From positions 5,464,001 through 5,528,000 of the forward strand of contig JAPTHN010000025.1 in the NCBI GenBank assembly GCA_026936325.1: a stretch of DNA of 64,000 bases, given 5' to 3'. This DNA comes from Platynereis dumerilii. Lineage: Eukaryota; Annelida; Polychaeta; Phyllodocida; Nereididae. The notes beneath the pieces were generated by a model. The model worked only from the letters and a program-made list of their open reading frames with translations. It did not search any database and was not told the DNA's origin. The position numbers and the translations under genes were made by a program. This document shows, one piece after another, positions 24,560 to 37,117 of this stretch (within the stretch, counting starts at the first letter, position 1; each line of letters begins with the position of its first letter).

Positions 24560-25973
24560 TTATTCTTATTATTTTTCCGACCACTTTTTTCCTTTTCTAA
24601 AATCATGCATAACTGACAAACTGTGTAATGTATCCCTATGAAAGTATAATTGCATAAGCACATCAGGGAACTTCCTCTGTGTTGGGAATTACGCATGGGA
24701 ATTACGCACGACATGGGAATTACAGCGATTTTATATGAAAAATTTCTGCTTCCGGTTGTGAAGAAACTGTTGGTTGGTTTGCCATGAAATTTTTTTCTCA
24801 TATACTACAAAGATATATGCAGTGCAGAAAGGAGTCTAGTGGTAAATGGCTCAATAGGTCTTGAGATAAAAAAGTTCGAAGTCAAGGCACAACGAAATTT
24901 CCAGGGGTCATGTCATGAAAAACCATGATGCATTTATCAGATTTTCATGTCCTTCAGGAAATGAGTAGTACTACTTGGGTAGACTGTCTATACAAAAGTA
25001 TGAGACCCCAGCTCTAATACTTTTGGTGCCACAAGGCCTCAAAAGTGCCAACTTTGAAGGACTGTAACTCCCTTAATAATTAACCAAGAGGAAAAATAAA
25101 ACCATTTTTGGGAAGCTCAGAATGTGAGCTTTCCAAGGATATATAGCATTATTCCCTTGGGTATCCAAGAAAAAATTTCGCTTAACAGTGAAAATTTCAT
25201 GTCACTTTTCGGGTCGAGCAAAACATGTTAGGCTACAAAAACCTATGAAGATCTTGATGGATGTTCATGAATATTTTTTCTGTTGTGCCCAGGCGCGACC
25301 CCCATAATGTGGCCAAAGGAAATTTACCTCCATCGAATACTTTTTCCTAGAGAATTTTTTTAAATTTCAAAATTCAAATGCCAAGAACTCGTTTCCTAAT
25401 GACTCAAATTTCACCAAAAAAAGGTTCAAGGATGTGTAAAATCATGTTCTTCATTTCATTTAATGTAACCATGCTTGTCAGAGCAAAAGGCAATTTTACA
25501 TGAATTTTTTGGTGTTTTCAATAATAACTCATCCATTTATTCTTCAAGTCAATTAAAACTGATGTGACATGGTGCTGACTGTTTGCCCTGTTTATGTATG
25601 TAAGCACCTTTTCCTAGCTTTTATGGTTTGCCTCTAGGAACTCATTAGGGTTAGGGTTTCATGAAAGTGTATTGCTTTCAGGATGGTACCTCTGGCCACT
25701 AAAGGTCTCGCTCCATGCCAAGCGATATATCACTAAGTACATATGTATGGCTGTTGTTGTATTTCCATGGACTATGCCAAGCATTTCAAAGTAGCAGCAA
25801 TGATAGTCATTGCCGAATCAAAACATGCTAAGTTCTGGAAGGCAAAGGAATGCAAGGAACTGGAAGAGAAAGGGAGAGATGGGATTGGAAGGGAAGGAAT
25901 TTGAAGGGAAGGGAAGGGATTGGAAGGGAAGGGAAGTTCTTCCTTTAAATTGCTGTGCAATTTAGTATACTAG
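24560..25973 (+). mobile_element. Unit 17: divergent type A HINE-like unit (body of module 21156)
   Basis: Starts TTTCCGACCACTTTTTTCC near 24574 and belongs with unit 12 to a diverged A subfamily. It keeps GTGCAGAAAGGAG and the CAGCTTTCC-like core block (here GAGCTTTCC). Telomere-like tract at about 25645-25660, GGAA-rich tract 25840-25935, CTAG 25970-25973. Confidence 0.72.
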
Positions 25974-27882
25974 TTATTATTATTATTCTTCGGCCTTAAA
26001 ATGATTTTTTAAATGCCTATTATGACAAAAGTAATGCAGATACAAGAAAAAGGATACAACAGTCATATATGTTGGCTTGATCCCTATTTTTAGAGGCAAT
26101 TTCTCAGCGGAATTACTTGTCAGTCTTGCGTAATTCCAGAAACTAATTTTTTCATTGTTGACACGGTTTCTCAGAAACTAATAGAGATAGACAGATGAAA
26201 TTTTTTTTCAATATATTTTAGACACTTACGCATTGCAGAAAGGAGCCTAAATGAATTACGTTGAAAAAATTCCAAGTTATAATTTTTTGGAAAAACGGAA
26301 TTCCGAAAAATGACATGCCAACCTCCAGAAAACAAGGAAGGAATGCTCAGATTAAGCTGAATTTATAGGTGCATACAGCCCTACCCTAGTCTAACATTAT
26401 CACAAAATTTTATTGTTATCGCGTAAACGGTATCGGCGCTATGGCCGCACAAAAATGCAATTTTCAATCGCCGATATCTCCGTTTCTATTAACGCTACAG
26501 AAAATTTAAAAACATCATCAGAAAGTTCAGTTTCTCTGCTTTCAGATGATGTATAGCACTTTACTGTAGCTTGTTTAGTTTAGAATCGCGTCAGACATTG
26601 AAAATTTCATGTCACTTTTTGGGTGTATCAAAACTTTTGGGTCCAAAAAAACTATGTAGGTTTTCATGGATGTTCATGAATAATTTTTTGGTGGTGCCCA
26701 CTGTGGCCCTGCATAATGTCTCCAAAGAAAAACTTCCTACTTCAAATAGATTTTCCTTGAGAATTATTTGAATTTCAAAATTGAAATGTAAATTGCTCAG
26801 CTTCTACTCATTCAAATTTCATGAAATTAGCACCAAAAAATGCGTAAAATTATCACCTTTTATGTGCTGCAAGGGCATAGTGCTGTTACCAATGGCCAAT
26901 TTTACATGTATGATTTTACATATTCAATAATAACTCAATAAGTATTCATTAAAAATCAATTACAACTAATTTGATATATTGCAAACTTTTGGGCTTATTT
27001 TTCCATTTAAGCACAACTTTCTACTTCAAGTGCTTTTTCCTAGAGAATTTTTTTAATTTCAAAATTGAACTGTACATTAATCAGCTTCTACTCATTCAAA
27101 TTTCATGTACTTAACACCAAAAACTGCATAAAATTATGGCCTTTTATGTGCTCCAAGGGCATAAACCTCTTGCTGGTAGCCAATTTTACATTAGCAATTT
27201 CATATATCCAATTAAAACTCATTAAGTATTCATTAAAATCAATTAAGAATAATTTGACTTATTGCTAATTTTTTGCCTTATTTTTCCATGTAAGCACATG
27301 TTCCTACCTTGAATTTTTTTATCCTATTTAAACTCTTCCAATAATGTTTCAAATCACTTAAAATTGATATGATATGTTGCTTATTTGTTGCCCTATTGTT
27401 TGCAAATAACCTCCTATTTTTTCCATTAAATTTATAATTAAATTATAACTTGTCAAATACTGCTGCAAATCACTTAAAACTAATTTGACATGTTGCTGAC
27501 TGCTTGCCCTCTGTATGTATGTAAACACATCTTCCTGCCTCTTATGGTTTGTCCATAACAAATCATTAGGGTTAGGGTTTCATCAAAGTTAGACTTACGC
27601 TTCAGTCCAATTGTATTGCTTTCAGGGTGGTATCAACTCTAGCTAAGCGCTATATGAATCTGTCCAACTCTACACTTCAATGGACTACATAGCGTCCAAA
27701 ACAGGCCTGGCCATGGAATACAGATGAGGGCATGGAATGGAAGGGCATGCAAGAGGGTTGAGTGCAAAGCAAGGGAATGCAAGGGAAGGAAAGGAAAGGA
27801 AGGGGGGGGGTAAAGAGGGAGGGAATACGGGGGAGGGGAATTCATATCTTAAAATTGCTGAGCAATTTTAATTATTCTCTAG
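25974..27882 (+). mobile_element. Unit 18: long type C HINE-like unit, no adjacent module
   Basis: Opens CTTCGGCCTTAAAATG near 25988. From about 26580 it is nearly identical to unit 1 (from about 150), with a doubled AT-rich block. The 3' hairpin has loop TGA in place of TGT. Telomere-like tract at about 27565-27580, CTAG 27879-27882. Confidence 0.72.
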
Positions 27883-29263
27883 TTATTCTTCTTTTTCTTC
27901 CGCCACATTTTGGTCATTCCTTAAATGTTAAATAACTCCTGACCAAAGTACTAATTCCACATAAAAAGGAAAACACTATTTTGACAGTGTAAAATTCCTT
28001 CTGTGCTTGGAATTACGCATCGGAATTCCGTTTGACATAGGAATTACAGGCAATCTTGACCAAAAATTTCTGTTTCCGGATTAGGGAAAACTGTCAGTCA
28101 GAATTACATGAAATTTTTTCCTGTTAATCTGTAATGGAATATGCAGTGCAGAAAGGAGCCTAGTGGTCATAGGATGAACAGTTATGGAGAAAAAAAAGTT
28201 CAAAATTCGAGCAAACCAGAATTTTGAGGGGTGATGTCATGAAAAACAATGATTGGAATGTCAGATTTTTATGTGCTTACAGGAATTGTTAGTACTACCA
28301 GGGTATAGTGTCTATGCAAAAGTATGGCATCTCAGGTCCAATACTTTTGGTGCCACAGGGCCTCAAAAGTTGAACATTTGAGCAACCGTATCTCCGTTAA
28401 TATTGGGCCTAGAAACAAACCAGGGACATTTTTGGAAAGCTCAGAATGTCAGCTTTCCAATGGTGTATAGCAATATCCTGTGCGATGTCCGATTTAGAAT
28501 CGCGGTGGACATTGAAAATTTTATGTCACTTTTTGGGCCGATCAAAAAGTTTTTTGTAAAAAAGTGTATGAAAAACTACATGGATGTTCATGAATAATTT
28601 ATGTAGGATACCCAGGTTGGGCCTCCATATTGGACCAAAAGGAAATTTGCATACATCAAATAGTTTTTCCTAGAGAATTTTTTTAATATCAAAATTGAAA
28701 CGTAAATTACTCTGGTTCTAATTGTTCAAATCTCATGAAATTAACACCAAAAAATGCATAAAATTATGCCCTCTAGTCTGCTACAGGGATATCTTCCTTT
28801 TACCATTAACCAATTTTACATCTAACATTTTATATATTCAATTATAACTCGTTAATTATTTATCAAAATCAATTAAAACTAATTTGACACATTCCTGATT
28901 TTTTGCTCTATTTTTGCATGTAAGCACAGCTCCATAACTCTTGATGGTTTGTCTACAACAAGCCATTAGGGTTAGGGTTTCACCTACTATTCACCCAAAT
29001 GTATTGCTTTGAGGGTGGTACCGCTGGCCACCACACACTGGTCTCCATGCCCTGTGATGTGTCATTTCAATATATGTGACTGTATTGCAAGCAAATGTCT
29101 AGTGATAGCAACAGTTACCTTTTTGCAAATGAAACAGCTTCAGAATGGAAGGCAACGGAATGGAAGGGGAAGGAAGGCATGTGAAGGGTAGGAATTGGAA
29201 GGGAAGGGATTGGGAAGGAAGGGAAGTTCTTCCTTTAAATTGCTGTGCAATTTAGTATACTAG
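27883..29263 (+). mobile_element. Unit 19: type A HINE-like unit, no adjacent module
   Basis: Opens CTTCCGCCACATTTTGG near 27896. It belongs to the same subfamily as units 5, 21 and 22, with a few per cent divergence. A 64-codon frame lies at 28403-28597. Telomere-like tract at about 28966-28981, CTAG 29260-29263. Confidence 0.74.
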
Positions 29264-29271
29264 TTATTATT

Positions 29272-29296
29272 AAGAACTTCCCGTAGGGAAGTTCTT
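29272..29296 (+). repeat. A 5' module split from its body (pairs with unit 22)
   Basis: A palindrome, linker ATTGATATTGTACG and TCTTTATT, interrupted by the type B element at 29319. After unit 20 (B) and unit 21 (A, own module), the next module-less A body is unit 22. Confidence 0.7.
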
Positions 29297-29318
29297 ATTG
29301 ATATTGTACGTCTTTATT

Positions 29319-30820
29319 ATAATCCCCCGCCGCTTGCGGGGGATTATATTGATATTGTTCGATTACCTTTTATTATTATTATTATTATTATTCAGCTCAG
29401 GAAAACTGTGATTACTACGAAACTATTAAAGATTCTGTTTTACAAGTCAAGGGTAGTATGCAACTCCATTGCGCGCTACTTCATACGAAATTTCATGATC
29501 AAATTTCATGACACTTATGAGTTATGAGGAAAATATAAAAAAAATTTCCGGCGCAGGTTTCTGAGAACCTAAGCATAACTGAGACCTGTTGATTTTTTCT
29601 AAGATACCTTGACTGAGTCTCCAGGTCTGAAAGGCGTCTTATGAAGATTTCATGAATACATTTCAAGATATGATTTTTTAAAAATTGAACATCCCGAAAA
29701 TTTACAGAAAATTTTCTGAAAAACAGGGAAGGAATGCTTGTAGAAAGCTGAAAGTGGGTACACTTACAGACCTACCCTAGTGTACCTACTTCACAAAGTT
29801 ACGGACCACTCGCACAAACGGTCTTGGCGCTACGGACGTCCAAAAATGCAATTTTCAAGTGGCCATATCTCGGTCCCTATTTAAGCTACAACAAAGTGTT
29901 ACATGTCACAAGAAAGGTCTGTTTGTCAGCTTTCCAATGATGTATAGCATGACAGTGTCAGACGCGCGGCGTAGAATCGCGTCAGACATTGAAAATTTGT
30001 TGTCACTTTTTGCACCTTTCGAAAAGTTTTTGGCTTAAAATCCAATGAAGTTCTTCATCAATGTCCATGAATATTTTTTCCCTAATACCCTTGTGGGGCC
30101 TCCATACTGTCCTAAAAGGACATTTGACTACATCAAGTGGTTTCTGCCACAGAATTTTTTGTATTTCAAAATTGAAATGCACATAGCTCAGCTTCTACTC
30201 GTTCAAATTTCATGAAATTAACTCCAAAAAATGCATAAAATTATGACCTACGCAGAACTGCACAGGTGTACAGCTCATAGTAATACTCAATTTTACAATG
30301 ATGATTTTACATTTGCAATTATAACTCATGCATTAATGTTCCGAATCAATTAAAACTGAAATTACATGCTGCTTATTTTTTGCCCTATTTTGTGGTATAA
30401 TCCTAGCTTACCAGTCTTTTTTCCTTTGCCTTGAAAAAAAAGTTTAAAAATAATTCACAGATGCATCTTAGTCTGCTGTCGGGGCCATTCTGGCTCACTG
30501 CCAGGTCTGCTCCCAAGCAGCAGCATTACGCCATGCAAAGAGCAGCATACTGAAACACGGTCATCAACATCAGGGCACAGGCTTAGGCCTATCATGACAG
30601 GGTTATAATATACATTGAAGGGAAAGGATTTTGTAAGCGTTGGCTGATAGGGCATATGTCCTCTATTTATGCACTTAAAAACCTTAATAGTATGAGTGGA
30701 CAGGCGTATTCATACAAATTATTGAAGTGAATTGAAACAGGAGAATAAGCGGGGCTAGGGTCAAACGGGGCCCGCGGGGGATTATCCGATATTGCCGTAC
30801 GGCAATATCAGTTATACTAG
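29319..30820 (+). mobile_element. Unit 20: type B HINE-like unit with its own module, tail Bb
   Basis: B palindrome 29319-29347, linker ATTGATATTGTTCGATTACC, (TTA)n, CAGCTCAGG body. The Bb tail (about 30370-30770) carries a minus-strand open frame at 30455-30655. No telomere-like tract. Type B end with CTAG 30817-30820. Confidence 0.75.
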
Positions 30821-30831
30821 TTATTATTATT

Positions 30832-32263
30832 AAGAACTTCCCGTAGGGAAGTTCTTATTGATATTGTACGTCTTTATTATTCTTATTATTATTATTCTTC
30901 TTCCGCCACATTTTGGTCATTCCTTAAATGTTAAATAACTTCTGACCAAATTACTATTTCCACATAAAAAGGAAAACACTATTTTGACAATGTAAAATTC
31001 CTTCTGTGCTGGGAATTACGCATCGGAATTCCATTTGACATAGGAATTACAGGCAATCTTGACCAAAAATTTCCGATTCTGGTTTTGGGAAAACTGTCAG
31101 TCAGAATTACATGAAATTTTTTCCTGTTAATCTGTAATGGAATATGCAGTGCAGAAAGGAGCCTAGTGGTAATAGGATGAATAGTTATGTAGAAAAAAAA
31201 GTTCAAAATTCGAGTAAACCGGAATTTTGAGGGATGATGTAATGAAAAACCATGATTGGAATGTCAGATTTTGATGTCCTTACAGGAATTGTTAGTACTA
31301 CCAGGGTATAGTGTCTATGCAAAAGTATGGCTTCCCAGGTCCAATACTTTTGGTGCCACAGGGCCTCAAAAGTTGAACATTTGAGCGGCCGTATCTCCCT
31401 TAATATTGGTCCTAGAAACAAACCAGGGACATTTTTGGAAAGCTCAGAATGTCAGCTTTCCAATGGTGTATAACAATATCCTGTGCAACGTCCCGTTTAG
31501 AATCGCGGTGGACATTGAAAATTTTATGTCACTTTTTGGGCCGATCAAAAAGTTTTTTGTAAAAAAGTGTATGAAAAACTACATGGATGTTCATGAATAA
31601 TTTATGTAGGATACCCAGGTTGGGCCTCCATATTGAACCAAAAGGAAATTTGCATACATCAAATACTTTTTCCTAGAGAATTTTTTTAATATAAAAATTG
31701 AAACGTAAATTGCTCTGGTTCTAATTGTTCAAATCTCATGAAATTAACACCAAAAAATGCATAAAATTATGCCCTCTAGTGTGCTACAAGGATATCTTCC
31801 TTTTACCTTTAACCAATTTTACATCTAACATTTTATATATTCAATTATAACTCATTAATTATTTATCAAAATCAATTAAAACTGATTTGACACATTCCTA
31901 ATTTTTTGCTCTATTTTTCCATGTAAGCACAGCTCCATAACTCTGATGGTTTGTCTACAACAACCCATTAGGGTTAGGGTTTCACCTACCATTCACCCAA
32001 ATGTATTGCTTTGAGGGTGGTACCGCTGGCCACCACACACTGGTCTCCATGCCCAGTGATGTGTCATTTCAATATGTGACTGTATTGCAAGCAAATGTCT
32101 AGTGATAGCAACACTTACCCTTTTGCAAATGAAACAGCTTCAGCATGGAAGGCAACGGAATGGAAGGGGAAGGAAGGCATGTGAAGGGTAGGAATTGGAA
32201 GGGAAGGGATTGGGAAGGAAGGGAAGTTCTTCCTTTAAATTGCTGTGCAATTTAGTATACTAG
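30832..32263 (+). mobile_element. Unit 21: type A HINE-like unit, apparently identical to unit 5
   Basis: A palindrome 30832-30856 to CTAG 32260-32263, 1432 bp, with no difference from unit 5 seen in the segments compared. The flanks differ beyond TTATT on the left and TT on the right, so this looks like a separate insertion and not a block duplication of the neighbourhood. Confidence 0.82.
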
Positions 32264-33646
32264 TTCTTATTATTCTTTTTCTTCCGCCGCATTTTTGTCA
32301 TTCCTTAAATGTTAAATAACTCCCGACCAAAATACTATTTCCACATAAAAAGGGAAACACTATTTTGACAGTGTAAAATTCCTTCTGTGCTGGGAATTAC
32401 GCATCGGAATTCCGTTTGACATAGGAATTACAGGCAATCTTCACCAAAAATTTCTGCTTCCGGTTTTGGGAAAACTGTCAGTCAGAATTACATGGAATTT
32501 TTTCCTGTTAATCTGTAATGCAATATGCAGTGCGGAAAGGAGCCTAGTGGTAATAGGATGAATAGTTATGGAGAAAAAAAAGTTCAAAATTCGAGCAAGT
32601 CGGAATTTTGAGGGGTGATGTCATGAAAAACCATGATTGAAATGTCAGATTTTTATGTCCTTACAGGAATTGTTAGTACTACCAGGGTATAGTGTCTATG
32701 CAAAAGTATGGCATCCCAGGTCCAATACTTTTGGTGCCACAGGGCCTCAAAAGTTGAACATTTGAGCAGCCGTATCTCCCTTAATATTGGTCCTAGAAAC
32801 AAACCAGGGACATTTTTGGAAAGCTCAGAATGTCAGCTTTCCAATGGTGTATAGCAATATCCTGTGCAACGTCCGGTTTAGAATCGCGGTGGACATTGAA
32901 AATTTTATGTCACTTTTTGGGCCGATCAAAAAGTTTTTTGTAAAAAAGTGTATGAAAAACTACATGGATGTTCATGAATAATTTATGTAGGATACCCAGG
33001 TTGAGCCTCCATATTGAACCAAAAGGAAATTTGCATACATCAAATAGTTTTTCCTAGAGAATTTTTTTAATATCAAAATTGAAACGTAAATTGCTCTGGT
33101 TCTAATTGCTCAAACCTCATGAAATTAACACCAAAAAATGCATAAAATTATGCCCTCTGGTGTGCTACAAGGATATCTTCCTTTGACCTTTAACCAATTT
33201 TACATGTAACATTTCATATATTCAATTATAACTCGTTAATTATTTATCAAAATCAATTTAAACTGATTGGACACATTCTTATTTTTTTGCTCTATTTTTC
33301 CATGTAAGCACAGCTCCATAACTCTAATGGTTTGTCTACAACAAGCCATTAGGGTTAGGGTTTCACCTACCATTCACCCAAATGTATTGCTTTGAGGGTG
33401 GTACCGCTGGCCACCACACACTGGTCTCCATGCCCAGCGATGTGTCATTTCAATATATGTGACTGTATTGCAAGCAAATGTCTAGTGATAGCAACACTTA
33501 CCCTTTTGCAAATGAAACAGCTTCAGCATGGAAGGAAACGGAATGGAAGGGGAAGGAAGGCATGTGAAGGGTAGGAATTGGAAGGGAAGGGATTGGGAAG
33601 GAAGGGAAGTTCTTCCTTTAAATTGCTGTGCAATTTAGTATACTAG
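32264..33646 (+). mobile_element. Unit 22: type A HINE-like unit (body of module 29272)
   Basis: Resumes TCTTATTATTC and CTTCCGCCGCATTTTTGTC. Sister to units 5, 19 and 21 with scattered substitutions. 64-codon frame at 32787-32981, telomere-like tract at about 33350-33365, CTAG 33643-33646. Confidence 0.74.
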
Positions 33647-33657
33647 TTATTATTATT

Positions 33658-35326
33658 ATGAATTCCCCGTAGGGGAATTCATCTTGTTATTGTACGTTTT
33701 GTTATTATTATTTTTCTACGGATTTGCAATTTTTCAATGTTGAATTACTCATAACCTAAATGAGATATCTAGATTAAACTGCCACAAGATGAACACACCA
33801 TGAAAGACTTCATCTGTCTGGAATGACACATGGGAATTCTGAACGAGATGGGAATTACAGCCAATTTGCATAAAAAACTTTTGTTCGCCGATTTGAGAAA
33901 ACCAGCGGTTGGTTTGTCGTGAAATTTTTTTGACATATTGTCCATGGAAGTGCGCAGTGCGGAAAGGGCTCTAAAGGAATTCTGCTGAAAAAATTCCAAG
34001 TTATGATTTTTTGAAAAAACGGAATTCCGAAAAATGACATTCAAATCTCCAGAAAACAAGGAAGGAATGCTCAGATTAAGCTGCATTTATATGTGTATAC
34101 AGCCCTACCCCAGTCTAACACACTCACACAATTTTAGCCTCCCAGGTCCATTACTTTTTGTGCCACAGGGCCGCAAAAGTTCATTTTTTGAAGGCCTGTA
34201 TCTCCCTTAATATTAGTCCTACAAAACAAAAAGGGACATTTCTGAAAACCTGAGAATGTCAGCTTTCCAATGGTGTAAAGCAATATTTGCTACGACGTAC
34301 GGTATAGAATCATGTCAGACATTGAAAATTTCATGTCACTTTTTGGGCGAAAACAGATTTTGCCAAAATAAACTATGAAGCTCTTCATGGATGTTCATGA
34401 TTAATTTTGAGTTGATACCCACTATCGGCCTGCATAATGCCTCCAAAGGAAATTTATCTACTTCAAATACTTTTTGCTAGAGAATTGTTTTAATTTCAAA
34501 ATTGAAATGCAGATTGCTCAGCTTCTACTCATTCAAATTTCATGAAATTAACACCAAAAGCTGCGTAAAATTATAGCCTTTTATGTGCTCCAAGGGCATG
34601 TACCTATTGCAAATAGCCAATTTTACATGAGCAATTTCACATATTCAATTATAACTCATTAATTATTCACTAAAATCAATTAAAACTCATTTGACCTATT
34701 GCTAATTTTTTGCCCTATTTTTCCATGTAAGCACATCTCCCTAGCATGAATTTTATAATCCAATTAAAACTCTCCCAATAATGTTTCAAATCACTTAAAA
34801 TTGATATAATATGTAGCTCATTTGTTGCCCTATTGTTTGCAAATAATCCCATATTTTTCCCATTAAATTTATAATTGAATTATAAGTTATGAAATACTGC
34901 TGAAAATCACTTGAAACTAATTTGACATGTTGCTGACTGCTTGCCATCTGTGTGCATGTAAGCACATCTTCCTACCTCTTATGGTTTGTCCATAACAACT
35001 CATTAGGGTTAGGGTTTCATCAAAGTTAGTTACGCTTCAGTCCAATTGTATTGCTTTCAGGGTGGTATCACCTGCACGCTAAGCGCTATATGAATCTGTC
35101 CAACTCTGCACTTCCATGGACTACATAGTGTGCAAAAGAGGCCTGGGCATGGAATACAGATGAGGGCATGGAATGGAAGGGAATGCAAGAGGGTTGAGTG
35201 CAAAGTAAGGGAATGGAAGGAAAGGAAAGGAAGGGGGGGGGTAAAGAGGGAGGGAATACAGGGAGGGAATATGGGGGACGGGAATTCATATCTTAAAATT
35301 GCTGTGCAATTTTAATTATTCTCTAG
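33658..35326 (+). mobile_element. Unit 23: type C HINE-like unit with the only visible C module; mosaic body
   Basis: C palindrome 33658-33682 (arms ATGAATTCCCC and GGGGAATTCAT), linker CTTGTTATTGTACG, microsatellite, body TTTCTACGGATTTGC. The middle (about 34138-34300) switches to a type A-like core (CCAGGTCCATTAC, TCTCCCTTAATATTAGTCC), then returns to a C tail and C terminus. Telomere-like tract at about 35003-35018, CTAG 35323-35326. Confidence 0.76.
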
Positions 35327-35328
35327 TT

Positions 35329-35362
35329 ATAATCCCCCGCTCGCGCAGCGGCGGGGGATTAT
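35329..35362 (+). repeat. Bs 5' module split from its body (pairs with unit 28)
   Basis: Long B palindrome variant, linker ATTGATATTCTTCG, CCTTTTATT. First of the stack Bs, B, A. Bracket matching assigns it to unit 28 at 41115, whose 3' tail is the Bc variant, as for the unsplit Bs unit 31. Confidence 0.7.
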
Positions 35363-35389
35363 ATTGATATTCTTCGATTACCTTTTATT

Positions 35390-35418
35390 ATAATCCCCCG
35401 CCGCTTGCGGGGGATTAT
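35390..35418 (+). repeat. B 5' module split from its body (pairs with unit 26)
   Basis: Short B palindrome, linker ATTGATATTGTTCG and TTTTATTATT, interrupted by the A module at 35446. The matching body is unit 26 at 38078 after units 24 and 25. Confidence 0.7.
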
Positions 35419-35445
35419 ATTGATATTGTTCGTTTTATTATTATT

Positions 35446-37115
35446 AAGAACTTCCCGTAGGGAAGTTCTTATTGATATTGTACGTATTCTTTATTATTAT
35501 TATTCTTTATTATTATTCTTCCAACTTTTTCACTTTTTTAAATGTTGAATAACTTCTTAACCAGAAGAGATATATCAATTAGCACCTATACAGCATTCAG
35601 ACACTATAAAATTCCTGCTATGGTGGGAATTACGCATCGGAATTCCATTTGACATAGGAATTACAGCCAATCTTCACAAAAAATTTCCGATTCCGGTTTT
35701 GAGAAAACTGTCAGTCAGAATTTCATGAAATTTTTTCCTGTTAATCTCTAATGGAATATCCAGTGCAGAAAGGAGCCTAGTGGCAATAGGGTGAATAGTT
35801 ATGGAGAGAAAAAAGTTCAAAATCTGAGCAAACCGAAATTTTGAGGGGTGATGTCATGGAAAACCATGATTGAACGGTCAGATTTTGATGTCCTTACAGG
35901 AATTGGTAGTGCTACCAGGGTCTAGTGTCTATGCAAAAGTATGGCATCTCAGGTCCAATACTTTTGCTGCCACAGGGCCTCAAAAGTCCAACATTTGATG
36001 GGCTGTATCTCCCTTAATATTGGTCCTAGAAACAAACCAGGGACATTTCTGGAAAGCTCAGAATGTCAGCTTTCCAGTGGTGTATAGCAATATCCTGTGC
36101 GACGTCCGGTTTAGAATCGCGGTGGACATTGAAAATTTTATGTCATTTTTTGCCCTGTCAAAACCTATTTTTCCCAAAAAAACTATGAAGTTCTACATGG
36201 ATGTTCATGTTTATTTTTTTAGTGGTACCCATTGTGGCCCTGCATAATGTGTCCAAAGGAAATTTTTCTACTTCAAATACTTTTTCCTTAAGAATTTTTT
36301 TCATTTCAAAATTCAAATGTACATTGCACAGCTTCTACTTATTCAAATGTCATGAAATTAACACCAAAAAATGCGTAAAATTATGCCCTTTTATGAGCTC
36401 CAAGGGCATATGCCTCTTGCTAATAGCCAATTTTACATATCACATTTTATATTTTCAATTATAACTCATTAAGTATTCATTAAAATCTATTAAAACTAAT
36501 TTGACATATTGCTAATTTTTTGCTCTATTTTTCCATGTAAGCACATGTTCCTATCATGAAATTTTTTATCCTATTTAAACTCTTCCAATAATGTTTCAAA
36601 TCACTTAAAATTGATATGATATGTTGCTTATTTGTTGCCCTATTGTTTGCAAATAGCCTCATATTTTTTCCATTACATTTATAATTAAATTATGACTCAT
36701 GAAATAATGCTTCAAATCACTTGAAACTTCTGTGACATACTGCTGTCTGTTTGCCCTATGTGTGTATAAAAGCACATCTTCCTAGCTCTTATGGTTTGTC
36801 CGTAACAAGTCATTAGGGTTAGGGTTTCATCAAAGTACTGCTTTCAGGGTGGTACCATCGCCAATAAAAGGCCTGGCACCATGCCAAGTGACATGTGAGT
36901 GTGTATGCCTGTTTGTGCAGCTCCATGGACTATTGCAGAGAAGGGCAAAGCAGCAGTTTCGCTCATGGACAACCTAAACACACTATTAAGCAATGGAAAG
37001 GAAAGGAATACAAGCAACTAGAATATCAGGGCAGGGAAGGGATTGGAAGGAAGGGAAGGGATAGGAAGGGAAGGGAAGTTCTTCCTTTAAATTGCTGTGC
37101 AATTTAGTATACTAG
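35446..37115 (+). mobile_element. Unit 24: type A HINE-like unit with its own module
   Basis: A palindrome 35446-35470, linker, microsatellite, CTTCCAACTTTTTCAC. The first 700 bp follow unit 13; from about 36140 it switches to the C-like tail seen in units 15 and 16. Telomere-like tract at about 36816-36831, CTAG 37112-37115. Confidence 0.75.
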
Positions 37116-37117
37116 TT

